Source: Salinibacterium sp. PAMC 21357 (GTDB taxonomy: Bacteria; Actinomycetota; Actinomycetes; Actinomycetales; Microbacteriaceae). Taken from it: DNA of 64,000 nt. Location of the stretch: positions 992,001 to 1,056,000 of the forward strand of contig NZ_AHWA01000004.1 in assembly GCF_000247645.1 (NCBI RefSeq), in the 5' to 3' direction. Under the pieces are notes generated by a model. It did not search any database. It saw nothing but the letters and a program-made list of their open reading frames with translations, and was not told where the DNA came from. This document shows, piece after piece, positions 1 to 9,122 of this stretch. The translations under genes were made by a program, and so were the position numbers. The first letter of the stretch is position 1. Each line of letters begins with the position of its first letter.

Positions 1-187
1 CCGCATCGCCGATGTCGCAAACTCGACCTCAACGCCCAGCTACGTCCGCGAAATTTTCGAACTCGCGACCGCGCGCCTGCGCGCAGAACAACAATGGGCC
101 CGCGAAGTCAGCGAACGCATTCGCTCCGGCTCCTACGTCTTTGCCGGTGAAGAAAACCACAACCCCGCTCGCATCACTACCGGCTAG
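1..187 (+). CDS. C-terminal fragment of an unidentified protein (5' end outside window)
   Basis: An open frame starting at base 2 runs to a TAG at 185-187 and gives the last 61 residues of a protein. The sequence is mostly helical in character, with charged segments such as REIFELATARLRAEQQW, and ends ARITTG. I do not recognise the family. Its stop overlaps the stop region of the converging ABC permease gene by 11 bases. A helical C-terminus next to a thiamine-precursor-like importer would fit several thiamine or regulatory proteins, but nothing here decides between them. Confidence 0.55.
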   Translation, partial: RIADVANSTSTPSYVREIFELATARLRAEQQWAREVSERIRSGSYVFAGEENHNPARITTG

Positions 188-968
188 GTCTCTGTCTGTG
201 CGCCGTGGCGCTGTTGCTCCACCACAGCACGCGGTTTCGAACGACGGCGAGAAGCGAGATAAGCACGACCCCCATGAAACACAGCAGCGTGATGCTGGCC
301 CACGTCACCGGCAGATTGGCCTGCGCTGCAGCAATAGTCACGAGAGATCCGAGACCAGCCTGCTGGCCGGCCGCGACAAACTCGGCGACAGCCGCACCAA
401 CGATCGCGAGCGGAAGAGCAATGCGAAGGCCCGCGAAAACGTACGGCATCGACCCCATGAAGCGAAGGTCGCGAAAGATCTCCCAGCGGCTGGCATGCAG
501 TGTCTTCAGTACATCGAGAGCACGATCATCCACATCACGAAGCCCGGCAAGCGAGTTGACGAGCATCGGGAAGAAAACGACAAGGGCCGTAACAATGAAT
601 TTGGGCATCATGCCGAAGCCGAATGCCACCACCAGCGCCGGGGCGATTGCGACAATCGGAGTGACCATGACGACGACGACCAGCGGCATGATGGCGCGCT
701 CCATGATCTGAAACTCGGCCATGATGATCGCCAAAACAAACCCCGCCACAATGCCCGCGGTAGCCCCCACGACGACCTCGAGCCCCGTAACGAGCATGTT
801 CGCCCAGTACACGTCGGCATCCGTGATGAGACTTAGCCCCACCTGATCGAGCGTGGGGATCACGTAAGGGTTCGCCATCGCCGTGACCTGCCAGAGCACC
901 GCAGCAATGCCAAACGTGACGACCGCGGGAGCCCAGCTCGACCAGCGGAGATTGCGTGACTTAGGCAC
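177..968 (-). CDS. ABC transporter permease, nitrate/sulfonate/pyrimidine-precursor type
   Basis: This is the membrane subunit of an importer of the BPD_transp_1 (SsuC/TauC/ThiX) family, 263 residues. Hydrophobic segments lie at about residues 12-30, 62-84, 95-118, 180-200 and 226-247. A cytoplasmic EAA-type loop near residues 160-180 (around EIFRDLRFMGSMP) should dock on the ATPase. Its ATG lies inside the 3' end of the upstream ATPase gene (8-base overlap), so the two are translationally coupled. The substrate cannot be read from the permease. The partner binding protein resembles the NMT1/THI5 group, so pyrimidine precursors, sulfonates or similar small molecules are all possible. Confidence 0.9.
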   Translation of the reverse strand: MPKSRNLRWSSWAPAVVTFGIAAVLWQVTAMANPYVIPTLDQVGLSLITDADVYWANMLVTGLEVVVGATAGIVAGFVLAIIMAEFQIMERAIMPLVVVVMVTPIVAIAPALVVAFGFGMMPKFIVTALVVFFPMLVNSLAGLRDVDDRALDVLKTLHASRWEIFRDLRFMGSMPYVFAGLRIALPLAIVGAAVAEFVAAGQQAGLGSLVTIAAAQANLPVTWASITLLCFMGVVLISLLAVVRNRVLWWSNSATAHRQRPSR

Positions 969-1761
969 TCTTATGTCCCATCACTTCGCGCAACGTTTCC
1001 CGCACGTGACCCTCAAGGTCGCGGAATTCATCAGTGGCGTACAGCTCAGTAGTCCGCGGTCGGGGCAGCGGAACATTAATGATCTCGGCGAAATGTCCCG
1101 GATGCGCCCCCATAACAACGATGCGGTCAGAAAGCATGATCGCCTCGGGAACCGAGTGGGTCACAAACATGACCGCCTTACGGTTGGACTGCCAAAAGTC
1201 GAGCAGACCCATTCGCTGCGCATCACGAGTCAGCTCATCGAGCGCTGAGAAGGGCTCATCCATGAGCAGCACGCTGGGATCAAAAACAAACGCCCGAGCG
1301 ATCGCCACCCGCTGCTGCATGCCTCCTGACAGCTGCCCCGGATATTTGTCGAGCGCCGCACCCAACCCGAACGACTCCAAAACTTCTTGAGGGTCGCGCA
1401 GGTTGCGATTCGCATTCGCCTTCGGATTCACCCTCATCGGTAAGCGCACATTGTCGAGCACCGTGCGCCACGGCAGCAGCGCCGGAGACTGAGGAACAAG
1501 ACCGATCTTCTTCTGTTTCGTGGCAGCTTCCACGGTCATCCCGTCAATCATCACGGTGCCCCCATCTATCGGAAGCAGACCCGCAACAGCCTTCAGCAGC
1601 GTCGACTTTCCGCAACCACTCGGGCCGATCACCGAGACAAACTCGCCCATCTTGATCGACAAACTCAATTTGTCGAGCACCAGCGTGCGCGCCCCCTCCG
1701 GCCCAAAGCTCTTGGAGATGTTCTCAAGATGAACCCCAGCGTGTAGCTGTGCGGTATCCAC
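961..1761 (-). CDS. ABC transporter ATP-binding protein, SsuB/TauB/ThiZ type
   Basis: This is the nucleotide-binding subunit of the same importer, 266 residues. It shows Walker A GPSGCGKST at residues 46-54, a Q-loop at Q91, the signature LSGGMQQR at 144-151, Walker B VLLMDEP at 164-170 and an H-loop in VTHS. The sequence VTHSVPEAIMLSDRIVVM is typical of the sulfonate/nitrate subfamily. It lies between the binding-protein gene (about 100 bases upstream) and the overlapping permease gene, giving the order binding protein, ATPase, permease. The intercistronic gap before it carries a short tandem repeat. Confidence 0.93.
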   Translation of the reverse strand: MDTAQLHAGVHLENISKSFGPEGARTLVLDKLSLSIKMGEFVSVIGPSGCGKSTLLKAVAGLLPIDGGTVMIDGMTVEAATKQKKIGLVPQSPALLPWRTVLDNVRLPMRVNPKANANRNLRDPQEVLESFGLGAALDKYPGQLSGGMQQRVAIARAFVFDPSVLLMDEPFSALDELTRDAQRMGLLDFWQSNRKAVMFVTHSVPEAIMLSDRIVVMGAHPGHFAEIINVPLPRPRTTELYATDEFRDLEGHVRETLREVMGHKSA

Positions 1762-1825
1762 AGTTTCTCCTTGTGGTGGTACCGGATGCTGCGCCGGGTG
1801 GAGAGGGGCGGCATCCGAATCGAGT

Positions 1826-1870
1826 AGGGGCGTTGGGTTAGGGCGTTGGGTTAGGGGCGTTGGGTTAGGG
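1826..1870. repeat. Three-copy short tandem repeat at the end of the binding-protein gene
   Basis: Three near-identical units of about 13-14 bases built on GGCGTTGGGTTAGG lie in tandem. The last unit contains the TAA stop (1865-1867, minus strand) of the upstream binding-protein gene, and the others extend into the gap before the ATPase gene. No stable hairpin is evident. Slippage here would change only the spacer between the two genes. Confidence 0.75.
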
Positions 1871-2967
1871 GCCCGGCCAGATCAGTTCACCATCGGCGTA
1901 GAGATCAGCGACGAGTGTTTCATCCATCATGTCGGTGATGGCCGGCAAGTTGTCAACGTTGCCGAACTGCTTGACGAGTTCGTATTCTGCCTTCCAATCG
2001 GCCACCGTTTGGGTTCCCGGGAGCCCACTGTTGCTGTCTTTCACCCACTGCGATTCAACGTTCCACGTGCGCTCAAGCTGATCCCTCGAAAAGACGGAAC
2101 CTTGACCGTTATCGTCGGCGAGCTGCGCGAGGACGTCGAGGCACTCATCAGCGCTATCGAGACAGAACTGCAAGGCGTGCAACGACGCACGCATGAAATC
2201 CGCCGCCACTTCACGGTTATCGGCGAGAAACTCAGAGTTGACCTCCATGACGTTATAGGTGCCCTCAACACCAACGTCAGAGGGAAAGAACTCGGTGAAC
2301 GGTAACCCCTGGGCGCGAAGGCTCTCGGGCTGGTTCGAGGCATAACCAACGATGGCGTCGACCTGTCCGCGCGTGACCACAGTGGGGTCGTAGTTGGTCA
2401 TCTTGATTAGTTCGACCTTGCTGACATCGACGTCAGCGGCATCCAACATGGCGGAGGCGATCGGGGTCAGGTTGATGAAGTAACCGAGCGAACCGCCTTC
2501 GAGATCCTTGAGGCTCTTAATCTTCTCGTTGGCGAAGATCGAGAACGGCGGGGTGTTGCCGTAGGTGGCCACGGCGGTCAAGTTCTTGCTGTTTGCTGCG
2601 GCCAGCATCACATCGGAGGCGGAACCGAGAGCGGTGAACTCCGCTTGGCCCGAGGAGACGAGCTGTTGCCCATTTGCTCCCGAAGCGTTGATCTCGACGT
2701 CGAGGCACAGATCGTCAAAGTAGCCGAGTTCATCGGCGAGGAAGACGTCGAGCTGGCCGGCGCTGGCCGAGAAGCCGTAGCCAGAGATATAGGTGATGGT
2801 TCCGGCAGCGGCATTGCGATCGCAGGCTTCCTGAGAATCAGGAGGTCACCTGCATCAGGCGTGGATTCTGGTGCTGGTGCCGCGCAGGCGGAAACGGTGA
2901 GCGTTGCCACCACCAGTGCTGCGATACCGAAACCCCGCCGCTTCAGGGGAGTAAGAGGGGTGATCAC
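1865..2967 (-). pseudogene. ABC transporter substrate-binding lipoprotein, NMT1/THI5-like, interrupted by a -1 frameshift
   Basis: The gene starts at a GTG (2967) with AAGGAAG about 10 bases upstream. The first frame encodes a lipoprotein signal: a KRRGF basic start, a hydrophobic core and the lipobox TVSACAA. After PDAGD the reading continues only in another frame, as SQEACDRNAAAGTITYISGYG and so on, through a typical NMT1/THI5-like periplasmic domain to the TAA at 1865. The switch falls near 2835-2850, and one missing C would restore a continuous protein of about 366 residues. The gene is either truly inactivated or carries a sequencing error. It heads the importer operon with the ATPase and permease downstream. 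Confidence 0.8.
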
Positions 2968-3057
2968 GTAGATCCAACTTCCTTGTCTGCGCTTGGGGCA
3001 CACCAATAACCCCATTATGCCGTGAGTCGAGGTCTCGTCTGGGCGCCAGAAACGGGA

Positions 3058-3726
3058 TTAGTACGTGCGCGTAGGGTTTGCGAGACGCACAGAATCGAGC
3101 GCGTCATTGGCGACATTGACACTGAGCTGAAGGCTTGTTCCGGAGGAATGAATCCACAAATCACCAGTGAGATAGTGAGTATCGGCTTTAGAACCAAGCT
3201 CAGTTTCAGCTTCTAGTTCGAGTGTGGTGAGACCGCCGGTAGTAACGCCCAAGAAACCCGCGGCGAGAAGCGCAGCCTTGAGATTCGCGGCATCCGTTGC
3301 CGAAATGTCGGTTACGGCAAGGCTAAAGCCTCCGTCAGAATTAGGAATCCCCCACACGCAATTCTTAGCAATTGACGCGTTGGTTGCTGCCGCCGCAATT
3401 TCGGGCAACTCGTAACCCGACAGCGGCACTGCGTTAGCGTCTCCGAGCGCCTGAGTTTCCGTGGAGAACAAACTCTTCGCGGTGGCCAAAGGCAGCATCG
3501 TGTCACACCCCGGAATGATGAGGGGATCTGGCGTGGGCACCGGAGTAGACGTCGGTGACGCCGAAACAGTCAGGGTGCTAGAAGGACTCGGCGATGAGCT
3601 CACAGTGCTCGACGGAACACAGCCCGCAAGCGCCAACACAGTGACCATCGCGGATGCCGCGGCCACCGCCGAACGCACATGCTGCCGACGAGCGATCCCC
3701 AAGTTCTCGCAGCGTTTACTCCCCAT
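3058..3726 (-). CDS. Hypothetical secreted lipoprotein
   Basis: This 222-residue protein has an N-terminal basic stretch and hydrophobic segment followed by the lipobox LALAGC (Cys near residue 36), so it should be lipid-anchored on the outer face of the membrane. A Ser/Thr/Pro-rich linker spans about residues 37-68, before a globular part with two cysteines (PGCDTM and NCVWG). This architecture is common in actinobacterial lipoproteins of unknown function (DUF3558-like in style), and I do not claim a specific family. It is monocistronic, between the importer operon and the Crp-type regulator. Confidence 0.8.
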   Translation of the reverse strand: MGSKRCENLGIARRQHVRSAVAAASAMVTVLALAGCVPSSTVSSSPSPSSTLTVSASPTSTPVPTPDPLIIPGCDTMLPLATAKSLFSTETQALGDANAVPLSGYELPEIAAAATNASIAKNCVWGIPNSDGGFSLAVTDISATDAANLKAALLAAGFLGVTTGGLTTLELEAETELGSKADTHYLTGDLWIHSSGTSLQLSVNVANDALDSVRLANPTRTY

Positions 3727-3838
3727 AGGTGAAGAGTAGCCGCGCTACGTGCACTGCGGAAGAGAGTATTTCTTACTCCGGCGAACCGCGCCGGAGACCT
3801 ACCCGATCAACCCGAGTCACTAGTACCCGCGGGTGGGA

Positions 3839-4624
3839 CTACGCCGACTGGCGCGCAAGCTGGCCGAGAGCATCCATGTCTTGAATGATGACGCGAGCGC
3901 GCCCCTGACGAATGATGCCCCGGCTGGCTAGATCTGACATTGCTTTGCTGGTGGATTCTCGCGTCGCTCCGAGAAGGCCCGCGAGTTGGTCGTGGCTGAG
4001 GCGGATCGTGGGATTAGCAAAGCGCGGTGTGCGCGATGCCTCCGCCAATCGAAGAAGGGTGCTGCAGACGCGCGATTGCAGCGGTCGCAGGGCGAGATCG
4101 GTGAGGCGTTCCTCAAGGCGAACTACTTGTTGGCCGAGGTGGCGCGAAATGCGGATGGCGATGCGCGGGTCGGCGAGTAGGTACCGTTCGACATCCGCGG
4201 TGTTGAGGAGACAGATTTCGACGTTGTCGATGGCTTCGGCGTAGTTGTCGTACATGCGCTGGCCGACCATCATCATTTCGCCGAACACCGCGCCGGGTTC
4301 GAGAATGGCCATCGTGAGCGCTTTGCCATCTTCGGTGACGCGGAAAATGCGGATGCGGCCCTTTTTCAGGATGAAGAGCGCGGTGACGGGCTGGCTTTGG
4401 CTAAAGACCAACTCGCCGAGCGAGTACGAACGAGAGGGCGCCATCTGATCCATTTGCGCGATCTCGGCAGGCGAGAGATCCGCAAAAAGGTCGACCTCGC
4501 TCAGGCAACTAAACGAACCGTTGTCAATCGGCATCAGTGGTTCAGGATCCCTTCGCTGCGGCGACCACGGGCGATCGCTCGCCAGCGGGGCTGAGGCGAC
4601 CTGATTGCCGCACGAATCCATCAT
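3839..4624 (-). CDS. Crp/Fnr-family transcriptional regulator
   Basis: This is a cyclic-nucleotide-binding-fold regulator. The cNMP-type beta-roll covers roughly the middle third (from SYSLGELVF through GAVFGEMMMVGQRMYDNYAEA). A C-terminal winged helix contains the recognition helix region around TRESTSKAMSDLASRGII. The canonical cAMP-contact arginine of the PBC is not clearly present, so the ligand is unknown. No FNR-type four-cysteine cluster is visible. Start choice is open: ATGATG at 4624 avoids overlap with the upstream gene, ATG 4669 would overlap it by 38 bases, and ATG 4534 gives the length most usual for the family. It follows a methyltransferase and a flavodoxin-fold gene on the same strand. 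Confidence 0.88.
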   Translation of the reverse strand: MMDSCGNQVASAPLASDRPWSPQRRDPEPLMPIDNGSFSCLSEVDLFADLSPAEIAQMDQMAPSRSYSLGELVFSQSQPVTALFILKKGRIRIFRVTEDGKALTMAILEPGAVFGEMMMVGQRMYDNYAEAIDNVEICLLNTADVERYLLADPRIAIRISRHLGQQVVRLEERLTDLALRPLQSRVCSTLLRLAEASRTPRFANPTIRLSHDQLAGLLGATRESTSKAMSDLASRGIIRQGRARVIIQDMDALGQLARQSA

Positions 4625-4631
4625 GACATGG

Positions 4632-5264
4632 TCACTTGAGAGTTCCCGTGACCGCCTGAATGTGCCCACCGCGACGACTTGCCTGCCTCACATTGTCCGC
4701 ACGTTGAGTAAGCCACTTCCACGGGTGCGCCTCAATATCGGCACCGCCCATGCGGCACGCGAGGCGCGCGAGCGGGGTGAAGATTCGTGCTGCCCCTACT
4801 GGTCGCTGCATATCGACGATCCCGACGCGGCCGCCGGGAGCGAGTAGCCGCTCTGCTTCTGCCAGCACCTCGGGGTGGCTGCCCATCACGCTAAGGGCGT
4901 AGGCGGAGAACACCGCATCGATCGTCGGCACCGCACCATCAACGGCGAGGTCCGCGGCCGACATTTTCGTGGCATCCGCCTGCAGCACGCGCACGTTCGA
5001 CCAGCCTTTGCGTGCCGCACGCTTGGCGGCGACCTGAAGCATTTGGGCGCTCGCGTCGATACCGATCACTTGGCCCGTCGGACCAACCGCGGTGACGAGC
5101 AGCTCGAAACTGAGGCCCGTGCCGCAGCCGAGGTCCACAACGGTGTCTCCCGGGCGCAAACCCATGAGTTCGATACCGGCAACACGACCTGAACGATAGA
5201 CCGCCCATTCGCCCGACATCGCATCGTAAAACTGCGTGCCGAAGCGGTACTTCTTCCAGGCCAT
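4632..5264 (-). CDS. Class I SAM-dependent methyltransferase
   Basis: This 210-residue protein carries methyltransferase motif I, VVDLGCGTG, near residues 42-50. An acidic ribose-binding position follows in GQVIGIDAS, with motif II/III elements in PTIDAVFSAYALSVM and LLAPGGRVGIVD. The layout matches small UbiE/Methyltransf_11-type enzymes, and the acceptor is not predictable. It starts 9 bases after the flavodoxin-fold gene and ends just before the Crp-type regulator, so the three are probably one transcription unit. The C-terminus is short compared with quinone methyltransferases. Confidence 0.87.
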   Translation of the reverse strand: MAWKKYRFGTQFYDAMSGEWAVYRSGRVAGIELMGLRPGDTVVDLGCGTGLSFELLVTAVGPTGQVIGIDASAQMLQVAAKRAARKGWSNVRVLQADATKMSAADLAVDGAVPTIDAVFSAYALSVMGSHPEVLAEAERLLAPGGRVGIVDMQRPVGAARIFTPLARLACRMGGADIEAHPWKWLTQRADNVRQASRRGGHIQAVTGTLK

Positions 5265-5273
5265 GTCGACTTC

Positions 5274-6023
5274 CTAGCGGTATTCGGGGTTGGCTTCGAA
5301 GCCGAAGTGCTCGCCGTCGTTCCACGCCTTGCGCGTGTTTCCGTAGGCGGGGATACCGCCGGCGTTCTTGAGAATGGATGCCAGGTGCATGAGGTTCCAC
5401 GACATGAAGGTCGTGTTGCGGTTAGTGAAGTCGTTCTCGAGACCGCCGGAGCCCTCGTCGAGGTAGCTGGGGCCTGGACCGATTTCGCCAAGCCAGCCAG
5501 CATCCGCTGCAGGAGGGATGACGTAACCAATGTGCTGAAGGCTGTAGAGAACGGACATGGCGGAGTGCTTCACGCCATCCTCATTGCCGGTGAAGAGCGC
5601 GCCGCCGACCTTGCCATAGAAGACGTACTGGCCCTTGTCGTTGAACTCGCCGCTCATCGCGTAGAGACGCTCGATGAGCATCCGGGTGACGGAGGAGTTG
5701 TCGCCGAGCCAGATCGGTCCGCCGATGACGAGGATGTCTGCCGCTTCAATGAGGGGCCAGACTTCGTCCATCCAAGCGTCCTTCTCCCAGCCGTGCTCGC
5801 GCATGTCCGGGTAGACGCCGATGGCGATGTCGTGGTCAACGAAGCGCACGTTGTCGACCTGCACTCCGGCACTGCGCATCAGCCGGATGCTCGAATCCAT
5901 GAGGCCCTGAGTGTGGCTCATCTCCGGGCTCTTCTTGAGCGTGCAGTTGATGAAGACGGCCTTGAGCCCGTCGTAACGGGGAGCGTCGGCGGGAACAGAA
6001 TTCTCGATAGTTTCGGTAGCCAT
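5274..6023 (-). CDS. Flavodoxin-fold NAD(P)H:FMN reductase-like protein
   Basis: This 249-residue protein has the N-terminal beta-alpha start of the flavodoxin/FMN-reductase fold (AVFINCTLKKSPEMSHTQGL). It also has the flavin-binding loop GGPIWLGDNSSVTRMLIERLY and the second loop GKVGGALFTGNEDG. These fit the flavodoxin_2/FMN_red group that reduces quinones or other small electron acceptors. Methyltransferase and Crp-type regulator genes follow closely on the same strand. The divergent neighbour is another flavoenzyme, so this corner of the window looks concerned with redox chemistry. Confidence 0.85.
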   Translation of the reverse strand: MATETIENSVPADAPRYDGLKAVFINCTLKKSPEMSHTQGLMDSSIRLMRSAGVQVDNVRFVDHDIAIGVYPDMREHGWEKDAWMDEVWPLIEAADILVIGGPIWLGDNSSVTRMLIERLYAMSGEFNDKGQYVFYGKVGGALFTGNEDGVKHSAMSVLYSLQHIGYVIPPAADAGWLGEIGPGPSYLDEGSGGLENDFTNRNTTFMSWNLMHLASILKNAGGIPAYGNTRKAWNDGEHFGFEANPEYR

Positions 6024-6136
6024 GACCCGATGTTACGGGCGAGCCCTGCCTGCGAACTGTGACCTAGCGTACGGTTCGCTGAACCTGGCCCTGCTAAACA
6101 TGACTGGGCGCAAACGCCCTCTCGAAAGGAACACGC

Positions 6137-7576
6137 ATGCCCGCTCAGTGGGATCTCATCGTCATCGGCTCCGGCAGCGCCGGAATTGTCGCCAGCAAGA
6201 CCGCCGCCCGTTTTGGAGCGCGCGTGCTGCTTGTCGAACGACACCGCCTCGGTGGGGACTGCTTGTGGACCGGCTGCGTGCCCTCCAAGTCACTTATTGC
6301 CGCCGCTCATGCCGCCCACGTCTCGCGCACCTCGGAACACTTCGGCGTCACCGCCGAGAACGTGACCGTCGATTTCGCTCGCGCCATGGGCCACGTTCAG
6401 GACGCTATCGCCACGATCGAACCCCACGATTCGGCCGAAGCTTTTGCTGAGTTCGGCATCGAAGTTGCCCACGGGGATGCTCGCTTCACCGGTCGCCACT
6501 CGCTGGAGATCGACGGCACACCGCACACCTTCGTGCAGGCCGTTATCGCGACGGGCACGGTGCCGCGCATCCCGACCTTCCCCGGCACCGAGAGCATCCA
6601 GATGCTCACGAGCGACAGCATTTGGGAGCTCGACGAACTGCCCAGGCGGCTCGTTGTTCTCGGTGGCGGCGCGATCAGCAGTGAGCTTGGTCAAGCGATG
6701 GGCCGCCTTGGATCTGACGTAACGATCGTGAACCGCAGCAGCCGCATTCTTCCCGATGAAGAGGAGCGCGCGAGCAAACTACTTCAGGCCGCGTTCGACC
6801 GCGACGGCCTCACCCTGCTGCACAACCGCAGTGCCGTTGAGGTCGTGTCCAGCGATGGCCTCAGTGGCGAACTCGTTCTTGATGATGGCACCCGCGTGCC
6901 CTTCGATCGCCTGCTCGCCGCTATCGGTCGCACCCCCAACCTCGACACCCTCTCTCCCGAAACGGCCGGCGTTGCCGTCTCCGATCAGGGCTACATTGAC
7001 GTGGATGCCTCACTGCGCACCACCAATAAGCACATTTGGTCGGCGGGGGACGTCGCCGGGCTGCCAAAGTTCAGCCACGTTGCTGGCGTGAGCGGAAGCG
7101 TTGTCGGCACCAACGCCATCCTCGGATTGCGCCGCAAGTTCAACGAGCAGGTCGTGCCGCGAGTGACGTTCACCTCGCCCGAGATCGCCGCCGCTGGCCT
7201 CACCGCAGCGGATGCTGTGGAAGGCAAACACCGCGTCTTCACCGGCGAACACGGCGCAACCGACCGCGCCATCACCGAAGGCGACGATGACGGCTTCGCC
7301 CAAATCGTTGTCGACTCGCGCGGACGCGTTCTCGGCGGCACCATCGTCGGCCCGCGCGCCGGAGAAAGCCTCGGCGAACTGACGGTTGCCGTGAGCGCGA
7401 AGCTCTCCACGAGCACCCTGGCGAGCGCCACTCACGCCTACCCGACGTTCACCGATGCGCTGTGGAATGCCGCAATTGCGGACGTGCAGTACCGACTGAA
7501 GAGCGGTGTCGTGAAGTCGGGCATCCAAATTCTCGTTCGAATTCGGCGGGCGCTGTTGGGCACGCCGCGCGACTAG
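6137..7576 (+). CDS. MerA-like pyridine nucleotide-disulfide oxidoreductase
   Basis: This is a 479-residue FAD enzyme of the mercuric reductase/dihydrolipoamide dehydrogenase class. FAD is bound by GSGSAG at residues 11-16, and the redox-active disulfide is C42/C47 in GDCLWTGCVPSK. A second Rossmann motif (VVLGGGAISSELG) binds NAD(P)H, and a C-terminal dimerisation domain ends near THAYPTFTDALW. It lacks the N-terminal HMA domain and the C-terminal cysteine pair of true MerA, so mercury reduction is unlikely. Related proteins often sit beside or are fused to TVP38/TMEM64 membrane proteins, and two such genes are nearby here. The start has GAAAGGAAC upstream. Confidence 0.9.
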   Translation: MPAQWDLIVIGSGSAGIVASKTAARFGARVLLVERHRLGGDCLWTGCVPSKSLIAAAHAAHVSRTSEHFGVTAENVTVDFARAMGHVQDAIATIEPHDSAEAFAEFGIEVAHGDARFTGRHSLEIDGTPHTFVQAVIATGTVPRIPTFPGTESIQMLTSDSIWELDELPRRLVVLGGGAISSELGQAMGRLGSDVTIVNRSSRILPDEEERASKLLQAAFDRDGLTLLHNRSAVEVVSSDGLSGELVLDDGTRVPFDRLLAAIGRTPNLDTLSPETAGVAVSDQGYIDVDASLRTTNKHIWSAGDVAGLPKFSHVAGVSGSVVGTNAILGLRRKFNEQVVPRVTFTSPEIAAAGLTAADAVEGKHRVFTGEHGATDRAITEGDDDGFAQIVVDSRGRVLGGTIVGPRAGESLGELTVAVSAKLSTSTLASATHAYPTFTDALWNAAIADVQYRLKSGVVKSGIQILVRIRRALLGTPRD

Positions 7577-7608
7577 CGCTGGCAAGCCCCGCGTCCAGCG
7601 TCGTCGCG

Positions 7609-8253
7609 CTAACGCAGCAAGCGGTAGCCGACGATCATGCGCTGGGCAGCGCTGACGAGAACCACGAGGCTCCACCCGAGCGCGATCTGCCAAGCGAAAA
7701 AGGGTAGCGCGAGCCAGAGGGTGTGCACGAAGACGGTCTCGCCGCCCTCGGCGATCCGACCGAGAAAGAACAGCGAGCGGTTGTCGCCGTCTGACAGGGT
7801 GCGTCCGGTGCGCTCGGCGATCGACGAGAACGCCAAGAACGCGGCACCGTTGATGTAATAGGCAAACATGACTAACAGGAACGGCCACCACGGAGCATCG
7901 AAGGCCGTCGTCGCGCCGATGGCGAGCCCCACAACTGTGGCGCCGTAGACCACAAAGTCAGCAGTGATGTCGAGAAAGCCGCCCGCTTCGCTCGCCGTGG
8001 CGGCACGAGGGGCGGATGCCGCATCAAGCCGGCGACGAGCCAGCGTTCCGTCAAGACCGTCGAGCACTCGCGAGAGCAACCAGGCCACCAGAGCCCAAGC
8101 CCAGAGCTGGGTTGCGGCGAGCGCCGCACTAGCCAACCCGAGGACGAGTCCGGCGATAGTAAGACGGTCAGGGGTGATCCAGGGCACGTCGACAACGGAG
8201 GCCATCGCGTTGAGAGGTTTGCTGACCGCTCGACGCAGCTGGACATCCAGCAT
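7609..8253 (-). CDS. CDP-alcohol phosphatidyltransferase family protein
   Basis: This 214-residue multi-pass membrane protein carries the CDP-OH-P signature. DGLDGTLAR is followed, after a longer Ala-rich insertion than usual, by GGFLDITAD. This supplies the four metal-binding aspartates. Such enzymes transfer a phosphoalcohol from CDP-diacylglycerol or a CDP-alcohol in phospholipid synthesis, and the acceptor is not predictable. It starts two bases after the stop of the TVP38-like gene, so both are co-transcribed. The extended spacing between the two halves of the motif is slightly atypical. Confidence 0.87.
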   Translation of the reverse strand: MLDVQLRRAVSKPLNAMASVVDVPWITPDRLTIAGLVLGLASAALAATQLWAWALVAWLLSRVLDGLDGTLARRRLDAASAPRAATASEAGGFLDITADFVVYGATVVGLAIGATTAFDAPWWPFLLVMFAYYINGAAFLAFSSIAERTGRTLSDGDNRSLFFLGRIAEGGETVFVHTLWLALPFFAWQIALGWSLVVLVSAAQRMIVGYRLLR

Positions 8254-8255
8254 CG

Positions 8256-8981
8256 CTAGTTTTTCTCTACGGTGACGTTAACCTCGGCGGGCGTCGCGAG
8301 TACCGGACTCTCTCCGGCAGCAGCTGCAGCAGCTGCAGCATCTTTCTTACGCAGTCGACCAGCAACGATGCCGCCGCCGATGGTGAGCACGCCGAGGGCG
8401 CCGAGGGCGATGAAGAAGCCACTGTTGAGCTCAGCCCCGTAAGCGCCGACGGCGACGAAGGCCATCGTGCCGGGGATGATGCCGACGGCGGTGCCGATCA
8501 TGTAGTCGCGAACGCGCACCGCTGTGAGGCCTGCGGCGTAGTTGATGACGGTGAAGGGGATGAGGGGGATGAGGCGCAGGGCGATCATGGAGAGCAAGCC
8601 ACGCTTTCGGAGCATCTCGTCGACGGCGCGAACCTTGCCGCCGGTGTACTGCTCAACAGCGTCGCGCCCCAGCAGGCGGCCAATCCAGAAGGAGAGAGCT
8701 GCCCCGATAACGGCACCTACGAGCACCAGCAGGGTGCCGATCCACAATCCCCACGCGAGCCCAGCCGCAATACTGATCACGGCTTTAGGCGCTGGAGTCA
8801 GAGTTAGCACGGCGTAGGCAACGATGAAGATCACAGCACCAAGCAGTCCCGCCCCCTCGGCCCACCCTTGGATTTCTTCAACGCTGGGAATCTCAACCGT
8901 GAACGCCACAACGACGATTGCTACGAGAAAGACGACGAACGCGCCCGCTTTCCAGAGCGCTGTGGCGCGGTTCTTTTTCAT
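8256..8981 (-). CDS. TVP38/TMEM64 (VTT/DedA-like) membrane protein, paralogue 1
   Basis: This 241-residue polytopic protein has the VTT/SNARE-associated core, including FWIGRLLGRDAVEQ, the re-entrant-type RLIPLIPFTVINYAAG and IPGTMAFVAVGAYG. Family members are implicated in lipid scrambling or lipid-carrier movement. The C-terminus holds an alanine run encoded by repeated GCAGCA triplets. It is closely related to the protein at 13482-14198. Upstream, TAGCAT sits 7 bases before the ATG with no Shine-Dalgarno sequence, suggesting a leaderless transcript. It is co-transcribed with the phosphatidyltransferase. Confidence 0.9.
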   Translation of the reverse strand: MKKNRATALWKAGAFVVFLVAIVVVAFTVEIPSVEEIQGWAEGAGLLGAVIFIVAYAVLTLTPAPKAVISIAAGLAWGLWIGTLLVLVGAVIGAALSFWIGRLLGRDAVEQYTGGKVRAVDEMLRKRGLLSMIALRLIPLIPFTVINYAAGLTAVRVRDYMIGTAVGIIPGTMAFVAVGAYGAELNSGFFIALGALGVLTIGGGIVAGRLRKKDAAAAAAAAGESPVLATPAEVNVTVEKN

Positions 8982-9122
8982 TTGGCCAATGCTATGTCGG
9001 AGCTATGAAGTCCGTCTGTGATGTGGCTTACTGAGCGACGAAGTCGTTCGCACTTAGTCTTAGAGTTCGCTGCGCTGGGTGCGTGGCGCTTCCTCTTTCC
9101 TCGACTGTCAAGGAGCACGTGC

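Noticed and set aside
8318-8342. GCAGCAGCTGCAGCAGC-type repeat as a regulatory element
   Set aside because: It is inside the TVP38 gene and encodes an alanine run near the C-terminus. It is a coding repeat only.
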